From NCBI GenBank assembly GCA_905235825.1, contig CAJONH010000120.1, forward strand, positions 1 through 24,771: DNA of 24,771 bases, given 5' to 3'. A program made the position numbers and the translations under genes. This stretch comes from Candidatus Gastranaerophilales bacterium. GTDB taxonomy: Bacteria > Cyanobacteriota > Vampirovibrionia > Gastranaerophilales > Gastranaerophilaceae. The notes under the pieces are model-generated. The model worked only from the letters and a program-made list of their open reading frames with translations, had not been told where the DNA came from and ran no database searches. Of the stretch, positions 1 through 12,100 are shown one piece after another. How positions within the stretch are numbered: the stretch's first letter is position 1; every line of letters starts with the position of its first letter.

Positions 1-31
1 ACGTTCCATTCTTAAATTTTATTTAAAAATA

Positions 32-47
32 AATTGACTTGTCAATT
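32..47. promoter_or_regulatory. Perfect inverted repeat, possible operator
   Basis: The sequence reads AATTGAC-TT-GTCAATT, two perfect 7-bp arms around a 2-nt centre. The centre is too short for a stable RNA hairpin, so a protein-binding DNA palindrome is more likely than a terminator. One half-site, GTCAATT, recurs at 103-109, overlapping the -35 region of the adhesin promoter about six helical turns away. A role as operator for the adhesin is inference; the palindrome and the repeated half-site are visible directly. Confidence 0.35.
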
Positions 48-73
48 AAAATTTATGTTTGTTAAAAAGTGTG

Positions 74-101
74 AAAATCCGCTCGGGGTGGGGGATTTTT
101 T
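74..101 (+). terminator. Rho-independent terminator of an upstream gene
   Basis: AAAATCC (74-80) pairs with GGATTTT (93-99) around a G-rich loop, and the T-run continues to 101. No coding region ends inside the window before it, so it most likely terminates a plus-strand gene lying to the left. It precedes the adhesin promoter and is therefore not expected in the adhesin transcript. Confidence 0.55.
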
Positions 102-130
102 AGTCAATTTTTTCATATTACTGCTATAAT
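101..130 (+). promoter_or_regulatory. Sigma-70-type promoter of the adhesin gene
   Basis: There is a consensus TATAAT at 125-130 preceded by TG and one base (TGCTATAAT, an extended -10). A 4/6 match to the -35 box, TAGTCA, lies at 101-106 with an 18-nt spacer. Transcription would start near 136-138, giving a short leader of about 24 nt before the ATG at 161. The -35 box overlaps a GTCAATT half-site also found in the palindrome at 32-47, which may indicate repression or activation at this promoter. Confidence 0.65.
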
Positions 131-160
131 TATATATATATGAATAAGTAGGAATTGAAT

Positions 161-3100
161 ATGAAGAAGATAAGAAAGACCCCTGTAAAGAAAGTAAATT
201 TAGAACATAAAAAAATAGCCGCATCGATATTTGCGGCAAATGTCATAAGTGCTGTTGTTCCATATAGTGTCTTTGCTTCTGAAATTACATCAAGTGCCGG
301 CGGTATTATGAAAACCGGTAATACATACAATATTACAGCCGATAAAATTCAAGGCTCGACAGGTTTTCGTGAATACGAAAAATTTAATTTAACAAAAGGT
401 GACATTGCTAATCTTCAATTTATAAAAAATTCCCGGGAATATTCAAAATTTGTAAACCTCGTTGATAATCAAATCAATATTAACGGTATTGTAAACACAA
501 TGAAGGGAAACAATTTCTACAACGGCCACGCCGTTTTTGTTTCTCCCGGCGGCATTGTAATAGGTTCATCAGGTGTATTAAACGTTGGTTCATTAACAAT
601 GATGGCACCTTCACAAAATGCTTATAACATGTTTAAAAATAACTACAACGGCACTCACGTTGATTCAAACGAAAAAACCATAGACAATATTGTAGATTTT
701 GAATTTGATTTAGGTAAAGAAAATTATAAAAACTTAATAAGAAATTCATCCGGTACGATTGAAATAAACGGTAAAATTTTCGCTCGTGGCGATGTTAACG
801 CTTATGCAAGAACAATAAATATTGCACCGAAAAAATCAGGTGATAAAACAGGTATATTTGCAGGCTGGCAGGATACGAATACTGTATTCGATAATAATAC
901 TAAGACCGATGAATTGTTTAATACACTTGTTAATAACAATATAACAAATGCCGATGGATTTAGCTTAAAAGACGGTAAAATTACGCTTGTTACAAATAAA
1001 CAAGGTTCAGAAACCGTTTCTTATTCTACATTTGAAACAAAGAAAGATATATCGAAAACAAAACAGGATTATTTTGATGAACTGCTTTCCGATACATTAA
1101 GAGATGCAATTGATGAAATCCTTGCTGCCGATGACAAGTGGGATACTGTTCTTGAAAAGCTCAGTGATCTTAAAGACTGGTGTTCAGAAATAATAGATGA
1201 TATCGAGAAGTTTGATGAATCAGGTGAAGAAGACCTTAAAAATTATCTTTCAAATCTTGATATAAACAGTAAGTTAAATGAATTGCTATCAGGTCAAAAC
1301 GGTACAAATAACAATACTAACAATGGCAGCAATAATTCAGGTAATAACACAATTAATAACGATACATATAATTGGCTTAAAGATTTTTCTACAAAAAAAG
1401 AAGTCAAGTATGAAACCATTACAAGTCTAAAAACCGATAACGGATTAAAAACTGTTCAAGTAAAAGTGGTAAAACCTGATAAAGAAAAAAAGGATTCTTT
1501 AGGTCAAACCGCTGTGAATTGGATATCCGAACAGCTGGAAACAAAAGATGCCAATGAAACAGCGGAATATACCATTGACCAGTCGTTCACTAAAAAATCT
1601 TCCGATAATCCGCAAGCTAACGAAGTGTCGAATGAAGATTTTGATTTCAAGAAAAGAGATAATTCTCTAAGTGAGAGTGAATCTTTAATTACAATAACCG
1701 ATTCTTTCATTGCTGCAAATGATATCAAAATTGAAGCAAATGATAATCAGTCTAAATCAGTATCAACAGACACTATTAAAACATACAATGACGCAGTAGC
1801 CAAAGCAAAAGAAAAATCAAATAAAAATAATGAAAACAGTAACTCGAATAATACAAATAATACGGATAATAACAACACAAAAGAAGGAAACAAAGATGAA
1901 ACTACCGGCTATACAATCCATGAACTTGATTACGGTGCAGCAGATGAAGCTAAATCTAAAATCGTTATAAAAAATTCAAAAATATCAGGTGATAATGTTT
2001 CAATTCAGGCAAATGCCAAAAGTACAACTTCTACTTATGTTCAATTAATTGATCCTATATTTGAAAAATGGATTAACATGCTTGTTTCCGGCAATATATC
2101 CAGTGATTTTTCAGATGCAATATCTCAAGCAATAAAGGACTATGGCGATATTGAAGTTGATTTTTCGACAGAAGGATATAAAGATAATGATGTCGCAAAA
2201 GCTATAAGTGAATATTTTAGTAATGGTATTTATTCATATTTTGACGGTTCAAAGGCATCTGCTGCTCTTTCAATTGAAGATTCAATAATAAAAGCAGTTA
2301 CAAAATATAATATAACTTCTAATGCGGAAGCAAATTCTAATTTTTCAACAGGCAGAATGGATTCTGTTCCTGTATTTATGTATGGTTTAGGTTCTGAAAC
2401 AAATTCTGAAGTTAAAATTTCAAATTCGACAATTACAAATGTAAATAAAGGTGCGGATACCGCAATTGGTTCATCAGAAATAAATGCTTACTCAAAAATA
2501 AATAATTCTTTAAGCTATAACAGTTCGGACTTTTTAACTGTAACCGAAAAACCTGAAGAACAAAAACAAGAAGATAATAAAGATAAGAATAAAGATGATA
2601 ACAACGATAATAACAAAGATAAAGGAAATGAAAAGCAAAAAGAACAAAAATATGAATCTACAACTTCTTTATATAATTTAACTATTTTAAATAACTCAGT
2701 AGTTTCAAATACAAATGTCAAAATAGAAAATTCTACGGTTAATGCAGCTGATTTGAATATTAGAGCAATAGGCTATAACAAAGATAAAATCAGTATAACA
2801 AATGTTTCAAATGTCGGAAAAGAAACTGAGCATTCAGGTATTGCTGTTGGTTTAGCAATTAATCATACAGATACAAATACTAATATTGATATAAAAGGTT
2901 CTAATATTAAAACTTCTTACGAAATACCCGAAAAAGTTGAAGTAGTAACAAATGATGATGGAACACAAACGGAGAATGTAACAACATACGGTCATTTAAG
3001 GTTAGCGTCACAAAATATCAATCAGTTTGAACATACTGTTTCAACAGAGGTTAAACCGGCGGCTCAGGCTTTTGAAGTTAAACCGAAAGAACTTCCAAAC

Positions 3101-6100
3101 TATGACCCGGGTTATACAATTCAGATTTATGAAAAGTTAAATGATAAGTTTTTAAATAAATTAACAGATAAAATGCAAGAAGGTCTTGATAAAGTTGATT
3201 TTCAATTATCCGGAAGTGCTATTTGGAATAATGAAAATAATAGTTCTAAAATAGTAATAGAAAAATCAGACACTAATAATACAAAAATATATGCAAGAAC
3301 TGTTGATATATCGTCAGATGTTCTTGATTTTACGTTAAATACCGCAAAAACTAATGCAAGTGCAGACAGCAAATGGGGTGCGGGTGCTGCAATTATAATA
3401 AACGACCAAAATAATACAAATCTTGCACATGTTACGAATGAAACCGAAATAACCGCACTTGATAAAGTAAAGGTTAATGCAACAACGCAGATGCCTATGA
3501 ATACTTTATATCTTAGATTAGGTCAGGATTTGGACGGATATAAATATGTCGGCTTTAGTTTTGATCAAGATTCAGAAACCCTTGATCCGGCTCTTATTTA
3601 CAGTAATCCCGTAGGTTTCCTGAGTCCGGATGTTTTAAAAGCATTATGGGGTAAAATAAAATCTCCAAGAGAAACACTCGGCAGTTTTGAATTAAAAATG
3701 GACGGATTATTTAATAATCTTGCTCAATCTCAGGCATCTGCCGAAACAGCGGATATTGCAGGCTCTATTGTTATAAATACAATTAAAAATGATACAAATG
3801 CCGTAGTGGATAGGTTATCGAGTTTGAATGTAACCGGTTCAACAAGAATCAGCAAGATTGACGGAAGTACAATTCTAAATGGCGGAAGTGTAATTATAAA
3901 TGCCGTAAATGACTGCATAAGTTATAACGGTGCAGGAGATGTTAAATTTCTGATTGAGGATATAAACACGCTTATTTCAAAAATCAAAAAAGACACAGGA
4001 AAAGAAGAAGCGAAAAAAGAAGCAGCCAAATATGGTGTCGGCGGTACCGTCTTAATAGGTAATTATACAAATAATGCAGAAGCAAAAATTGATAATTCTT
4101 ATGTATCTGCTAAACTTGGCGATGTTAAAGTTTTATCAGCTAATGAGGAAGGGTATTTGAATTTAGCTGTAACAGGCGGAGCAGCAAGTAAACTTGCTAT
4201 TGAAGGTACTGTTAATATTCAAAATATAGATGGAAGCACAAAAGCATTTATTGAAAATGAAAGTATAATTACAGCAAAAACCGTTAATGTAAATGCAGGT
4301 GAAGCACTTATTAAAACAAAAAATACGGATAATGATTTTGGAGAAGATTCTATTAAATTTAACGGAAGAGAAATAAAGAAAAATGATGAAAGAACTGCTT
4401 TAGACAGACTTATAAATATTAATTTAATAGGTACTAATGCAACACAAGAAACAGTTGAAAATGAAGAAGAAGGTAAAACAAATTCAACATCCTCAGCAGG
4501 GGTAAGCATAGGTGCAAGTGTTAATATAGCAAATATTAATAAACAAATTGAAAGTTATATTGATAATTCTGAAATTACAACAACAGAAGATATTACGGTT
4601 GAAGGTAAAACGGATGCCTTAAATATTAACTTTATCGAGGCATCAGCTACAGCCGGCGGCGTTCACGTGAACAAACTGAAACAGGAAGAAGCTAATAAAA
4701 AAGCAGAAGAAAATAAAAAAGACGAAACTAAAACAGAAGAACAAAAGAAAACCGAAGAAAAAGAAAACGGACAGGATACAAAGAATGTCGGAAACTGGAT
4801 GGATATGCTCGATGCAGCAGATGATGATGCAGAAGACGTTATGAATTTGAACAATTTATTTGTCCAAAATGATGCATCGGAGAAGGCACAAAAATCAGTT
4901 AAAGACAAAAAAGATGCAATAAAAACAGCGGATAAAAACGTTGATAAAGACGGCAATACAAAAGCACCCAAGTATGAAGAAGAAGCACCTCCCGCAGGGG
5001 ATGGCGAAAAAGATAAGAGTAATACAGAAGCTCTTACAGATAACGATAACAAAAAACTTGAAGGCGACGACAATAAAAAAGCCGATTTAGAAACTGCTAA
5101 AGGAAACTTCTCAGCAGCTGCTGCCGGTGCCGTAAGCGTTATAAACGATAATACAAAAGTTACTGCAAGAATTACAAACAGCAATAAAATTAAATCAGGT
5201 AAAGATGTTAATGTTGAAACCGAAAAAAACGCAATGGCAATCAACTTTAACGGTGGTTTAGCTAAAGCAGGCAACGTTGCAGCAGGTGCAGGGGTTAATG
5301 TATATGGTGATAAAGCGAAGGTTAAATCATATATTGATAACTCAACAATTACGTTTACCGGCGATAACCTACATGCACTTAATGTAACGGCAAATAATAC
5401 AGAGAGTTTATACAGCTTAACGGCAGGTGTGGGTGCTGCAACAGATGATCAGAAAAACTTTAAAACAGCTATAGGCGGTTCATTCAGCTGGAATACACTA
5501 AAGAATGAAACCTCGGCTAAATTAAATAAAGTAACCGTTCAAAAAGAAAATAACGCTCAAAATCCGGATATTACTGTAGAAGCTGCTGATGATTCAACCA
5601 TTTGGAATATTACAGGGGCTGTAGCTTATGCGAATGCTAAATCAAAAGTTGAACAAGCAGAAGAAAACGGTGAACAAGCATCAGAGGCAGACAAAAATGC
5701 GGTAAGTGAAGGGCAGGGAACAGGAGTCGGTGTTGGTATTGCAGCAAGCGTTGATTACAGCAATAAAAAGGTTAATGCCGAAATTATCGATTCTACACTT
5801 ATAGACGTACAAAATGTAACAGTAAATGCGGATTTAAATCAGGATTACAACACAATAGCAGCATCAGGAGCGGTTATAGCAGGGACAGAGTCGAGTTACA
5901 CATTTGACGGTGCTGTAAACACCGAAGTAAGCGTTAATGATGTAAGGGCGAGAATTGGTCAAGGTTATACTTATGATAATCAGGGCAATATTGTTGAAGA
6001 TTCTGAAGGTAATATTATTAAAACCGGAATTGGAACAACAATAAAATCAAACGGACAAGTTGTTATAAATTCAAATTCCAATATTGATAACAGTAGTTTA

Positions 6101-9100
6101 GCAGGAGCGGTAAGTTTCTCAACTTCAAGTAAAGGTGCAGGAGTTGGACTTGGTGCTATAGTTAACGTAAACAATTCAGATATTATTGCAGAAGCTGACA
6201 AATTAACAGTACAAGAATCTAATTCAATTAATATTCAAGCTAACGAAGATGAAAAATATCAATTTTTAGCCGCTAATTTAGGTTTTTCAAACGGCTCGCA
6301 TGTTATAAACGTAAATGGTATTTCAAATGTCTTAGTATCAGATGTTTTGGCACAGTCGATAGGTGAATCGGTATTAAATTCAACCGGAAATGTCGGTATT
6401 AATTCCGTTTATACAAATGAATTAAAAGGTATAACCATAGCAGGCGGTGCTTCAATGGAAGGAAGCGCCGTTGGAGCTAATTTAATTGCAAATATTTATA
6501 ACAACAATGTAGCATCATTACTTGATAAAGACTCTGTTATTGTTGCTGCCGGTGATGCAGAAATTAATGCAAGAGCAATTGAAGATTTGGATATAATTCC
6601 TGTTGGTGTTTCTTTATCCTTAAAGAGTGCGGCAGTTGCAGCTAACATCAATGCAAATGTTATTGTTGATACAATTACTTCTCAAGTATTCGGTGAAATA
6701 AAAAACAGTTCAAACGTTCTTGTAAATGCCTCTGACTTTACAAGCCTTAAAACAAGGGGCGGAACGCTTGCTTTATCGGGAAGCAGTGCAATTGGCGGAA
6801 ACGTAAATGTTGATGTTCTTGATAAAACGGTAACAGCCGGAATTAAAACAACAAAAGTTAATTCAACAGGTAAAGTTGATGTACTCGCTTCCAGCATAAA
6901 TTCTATTGGAGGAGTAAAGGTCAATGTTGATGAAAATTCTGACGAATATACTTACGAAGTAGCAAGTATGAATGATGCGAATAAGTTTACCGAAAAGAAA
7001 AATGAAAAATATACACCGATAGAAAACAATTCTTCTTTTGCGGATTGGAACATGTTCTATGATGTAAGTGCGGGAAGTAAAGCTGCAGTATCCGGTGCTA
7101 TTGTTGTAAAAGTTATTGATAACACAGTTAGTGCTTATATCGAAAATACAAATGTTAATGCTGATGAATTAAATGTAATTGCAAACGACTATACAGTTAC
7201 AAACGCAGTTATAGGCAGAATTTCAGCGGCAGGTCAGGCAGCAGTAGGTGCAAACATATTTGTTTTAGCCGGTTCAAGTGATGTACAAGCAAAGGTTATA
7301 GGCGGAAACAACGCAAAAGCAATTTCTGATACAGATAAAGCTCATGAAATTCATCTTGAAAATAAAATGAGTGTTGCAGCTAATTCAACAAAACAATCAA
7401 CTTTAATAACAGTAGGCGGTGGTGCGGCAGGAACTGCAAGTATTAACGGAAGTGCAGTTGCTAATGTGATAAAAGATGTTGTAACCGCTAAAATAGGCGA
7501 TAATGTTTCGATTGAAACAGCTTCATTAGATGTTATGGCATCAAGCAATAACGATTTGAAAGGTTTACTCGTAAATGCATCATTTGCAGGTACAGCGGCA
7601 GTAGGTGCGGCCGTATATATAAATGAACAGGATAGTAAAATTACTGCACAAATAGGTGAAAATGAAAAAATACCTTTAATAATAAAAGCTATAAATAACA
7701 TTGATGTTCAAGCTAAAGCGGATGACTCATTCCGTGCACTTCTTGCAAATGTAAATGCTTCAGGAACTGCAGCAGTAGGCGGTATGGGAATACTTAATTT
7801 TATTAATTCAGATGTAAAATCATCAATAAATAATGCAAATGTAACAAGTGAACAAGGCAGAGTTGATGTTATTGCTGATAGAGGCTTTAATAGAAATGAA
7901 GCCGGCTCATCAAATATATTTAGAAACTGGTTTAAAGATTCAGCAGCATATCAAAGTCAAAAAACAAGAAAAAATGATAAAGAAGAAGATATTTCAGGTT
8001 TAGATAAATCTGATTTAGACAAATTAGCACCGATTGTAGGAGCTGTAAGTGTATCGGGCAGTGGTACAGCTGCAGTTGCGGCAACCGTTGTTTCTAATAA
8101 AATTGAAGGTACTGTTACATCAGAAGTAAAAGAATCAACTGTTTCAACAAGTAACGGTTTAACTGTTAAAGCAAATGAAGCCTTTGTGAACTATGATGCA
8201 GTTGCTTCCGTTGCAGGAGCAGGAACAGGGGCAGGAGTTAGCGGTGTAGCCGTTATCAATTTACTTGAAGATACCATTACTTCACAAATTGTGAATTCAA
8301 CAATTGAAAAGGGAAAAACTGATGTCAGTGCAAAATCAACAATGAATTTAAATCAGCTTGTAATATCAGGTTCAGGCACAGGTGTTGGTGCAGGGGTTAA
8401 TGCCACTGTTGATTATAATGAAATTGATGATAAAGTTCATTCATATATAACTAATTCAACTGTTAATGATGATACAAATGTTGAAGCACAGCACGCAATT
8501 GAAATAAATAATATTTTAGTGGCAGGTTCATTTGTAGGAGAGGGTGCAGCTGTTAATATTATTCCGGTTTTAAATAATTATGCCGGTGAAACAATTGCAT
8601 CAATAAATTCGGATTCTACTGTTAATAGTGGTGCTATTACGGTTAATGCTTATGATAATATAGATAATTTCAGTGCAGTTGTTGGTATAGCAGGCGGCGG
8701 AATAGGTGCAAGTGTCGGGGGTTATGTAATAAGAAACAATTATAAAAATGATGTATTCTCAAATATTGATGGTGCAGTAATTAATACTTCCAAAACACTG
8801 GATATTAACGCTGATTCAATTATTAATGCACAAAATGCCTTATTATCGGGCGGGTTAACCGGTGTCGGCGGTACATTAACAGCAAATGTTATTATAAATG
8901 ATGTTGAAACCGAAATAGCTTCATATATAAATAATTCAACGGTAACAAAAGCAGGTGCAATTAATTTAAATACAAATAAAGATAAAGAGGATATTATAAA
9001 TAATCTTGCCGGAAGTGTAAGTGTTGCAGGAGTCGGTGGAGCCGGCAATGTAAACAGTATATTTAATTTCTATGAAGGAGTTTCAAAGACTTATATAGAT

Positions 9101-12100
9101 AACACGAGTATTACGAAAGCAGATAGTTTAAGTGTAAATGCATACGGCAATAGATTACTTGAAACAACCGATATAGGCGGAGCCGGAGTTGGAATAGGCG
9201 GAGCTGCTTCTGTTAACGCTATTGTAAATCAGATTAATTCAAAAGTTTGGTCTTTTGTTGATGCCGATGATAAAACTGTTGATATAGCGGGAACTTTAAT
9301 CGTAAATTCTGAAAGCACAACAAAAGCAATGAATAAGTCCGGTATTGTAACTATTGCAGGTGCAGGTACTGCAATTGGTGCAAATATCGGTCTTCATAAT
9401 TATGATGATATGGCTAAAACTGAAATTTTATCAGGAGAAACAGGCACAATTATTGCAAATAATGTTGATGCAGATGCAAATTCAATATACGGCGTTAAAA
9501 ATGATACAGTAAATGTATCAGCAGGAGCAGGCTCTTTAGCAGGTGATGTTACTCTTATAAATCTTGGTAAGCCTGTAAGTACATATTCAGATGCTGAAAC
9601 AGCTGCTAAGGCTGATGAAGCTGTTACTAAAATTAAAGAAGCATACGATAAAGTTTCAGATGACAATAAATTCAAAACGACAGGGTCAAATGAACCTAAA
9701 ACAGGCACTATTGCAAGAAGTAATGCTAATTTAGAGATAACAGAAAATGTTAGTATTTCTTCTGATAGTAAACTTCAAGGGTTAAAGGATAACCGTTCAC
9801 AGGAAAATGGTAAATTAGAAATTAATGGCGATTTAATATTAAATAATGAAACAATACAAGGCGGTGCAGCTGCTGCAAATGTTGGTGTAAAAGTTGTAAA
9901 ACTTAATAATAATTCTCTAGCTGAACTTGCAGGCGGAAAAATTGAAAGTAGTAATGAAGATACAAAAATAAGTGTAAGTGTAAGCTCAAATTCTGAAAAC
10001 AAAGTACAAATCAATAATTTTGAGGCTTCCGCAAGCGGTATGAAAGTTGCAGGTGCTGCAGGTATTTATAAAAACAGTGCTTTAACGCAGGCTATAATAA
10101 ATAATGCAAATATTATAAATGCAAATACTGTTGATGTAACTGCTCTTTCTAATAACAAATCTGTTATAGATAATCAATCATATATGGTATCAGGTGCAAA
10201 TATAGGTGTTTCAATTTTAGATAATCAAGATACCAATAATACTTATGCTCTTGTATCAGGAAATACTAATATAAATGCAGACATTTTGAATTTACACGCT
10301 ACAGGTAATACCGAATTAAGTTCATCACTTAAAACAGTTACTATATCGGGATTTAATGTGCAGTATTTATCCAATAATACTGATGCACATTCAATTACAA
10401 AAGCAATGATTGAAAATGCAGCAGGAACAATGAATTTAGGTGAGTTAAAGATAATAGCTGATACTTCTAAAATGAGTACATTAGCTAAATCGAATTTAAC
10501 AGGCGGTTCAATAGTAGGTGTAACAATCGGTGAAGCAGGTTCATTTATGAATGCAGAGATAAGTGCAGGCATAAACAGTCCGACAAAAGAAAATTCCAAA
10601 AATAATTTAATTATCAATAATACAGGTGCAACAACTATTTTATCCGGTGTTAGTGCAGATGATAATACAAAAGCAGCTGATATTACAGCTGAGGCGAAAA
10701 TAATAGGTCTTTCTGTTGGTGTCGCATCAGCTGCAGATTCTGAGGCTATTGCAAAAAACAATGTAAAAGTAAATACAAAACTTATTGCAAATGAACATAA
10801 TGCAGATTCACTTCTTATTAAAGCACTTATGAATGAATCGGGAAATGCAAATGTTGATAGTCAATCTTATGGTGTTGTTTCTGTCAATGTATCTTCAGTT
10901 AAATCTTATATAGATGCAAATTTAGAAATTGATGTATCAGGTAAGAATACAATAGTAAACAAGGCTGAAATTATAGCAAATAATAACGCAGCAGCTGATA
11001 TTAATATGGCTGTTGCAAGCGGCGGTGCTATTAATGTTGGTACTTCAAATTTATATTCAAACTTAAATTCAAATACTACATTAAATATTGGAGGATATTT
11101 AAATGCAAAAGAAATAGAAATAAATTCTGATACTCAAAGATATTCTAAGATGGATTACGCTTCAAAAGGCGGAGGGGCAATCAGTGTAAATGCAGCAAAT
11201 GCCGATAATAATGTAGCAGGAACTTCTGTATTTAATCTTTCCGGTTATAAATCATCATCTGATTATGAAAATAAATTGAATATAAAACACAGTTCAACAA
11301 ATACTCAAGATACTGTTTCAAATTCCGTATCCGGTGGATTTATAAGTGCAAACAGCATAAATGTAGCAGGTTCATTAACTTCTACAACTGCTATGAACAT
11401 TTATAACAAGTCTGATATTAATACGAAAAGCGATTTGAATTTTGAAGTTACAAATAAAAATGTTATAAAAGACAGTTCTTCTTCTGCTAATTATGGTGCA
11501 GTTGCCATAACAAAAAATGATGTCGAACATAACTATAGTTCAGGTACAAAAATTGCTTTTGATGATGCTAAAATATCAGCTAAAAATGTTAATGTAAAAG
11601 CAGTTTCTGAAGTTAAAACTGAAAATGACAGCTGGGTTAATTATGCAGGCTCGTCAGGCGGTTTTATTGCAGGAAATACAACAACATTAACTAATAATAT
11701 AAATCAATCCAGTGAAATTGAATTTACAAGTAATTCTGAATTGCATGCAGATAATAATGCAAAATTAGAAGCTCTTACAAATTCATTATTTAAACAAAAA
11801 ACGGATTCCGGTGCTTCAGGGTTTGTTACCGTTCCTAAAGGTGTTAATTATTTGAATGCAGATAATGCTAATAAAATAACAATATCATCAGGTTCTACAG
11901 TTAGTGCCGATAACACAGCAATATTGAACTTTGATTCCAATAACACATTATATGCTTATTCAAAATCAGATTCTTCAAACTTTGCAGGCAATCCTACCGC
12001 AAAATCCTACGTAAAATTAATAATAGAAAATGAACTTAATAATAATGGTACGCTTAAGGCCGGAAATCTTATTGATATAAACTATATGAATAATTCAACA

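Noticed and set aside
34..59. TTGACT at 34-39 as a -35 box of a second adhesin promoter
   Set aside because: No acceptable -10 box lies 16-18 nt downstream (the nearest, TATGTT, is 14 nt away), and the terminator-like stem at 74-101 would follow it. The TTGAC belongs to the palindrome.
155..157. TTG as the adhesin start codon
   Set aside because: Only 1 nt separates it from the AGGA at 150-153, whereas ATG 161 has ideal spacing of 7 nt.
4663..5274. A 203-codon open frame on the minus strand opposite the adhesin
   Set aside because: It is antisense to the Lys/Glu/Asp-rich insert and gives a Ser/Leu/Phe-rich translation typical of reverse-complemented AAA/GAA/GAT codons. There is no plausible domain or ribosome binding site.
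4480..9560. Regular repeats as a CRISPR array or recent tandem duplication
   Set aside because: The units are coding, diverged at DNA level, vary from about 50 to 65 codons apart from larger inserts, and keep one reading frame, so they are protein repeats.
10243..10761. A 172-codon minus-strand open frame inside the adhesin
   Set aside because: Its hydrophobic Ala/Val/Pro/Ser translation mirrors the Asn/Ala/Thr repeat codons of the adhesin. The same effect produces many shadow frames along 155-16824.
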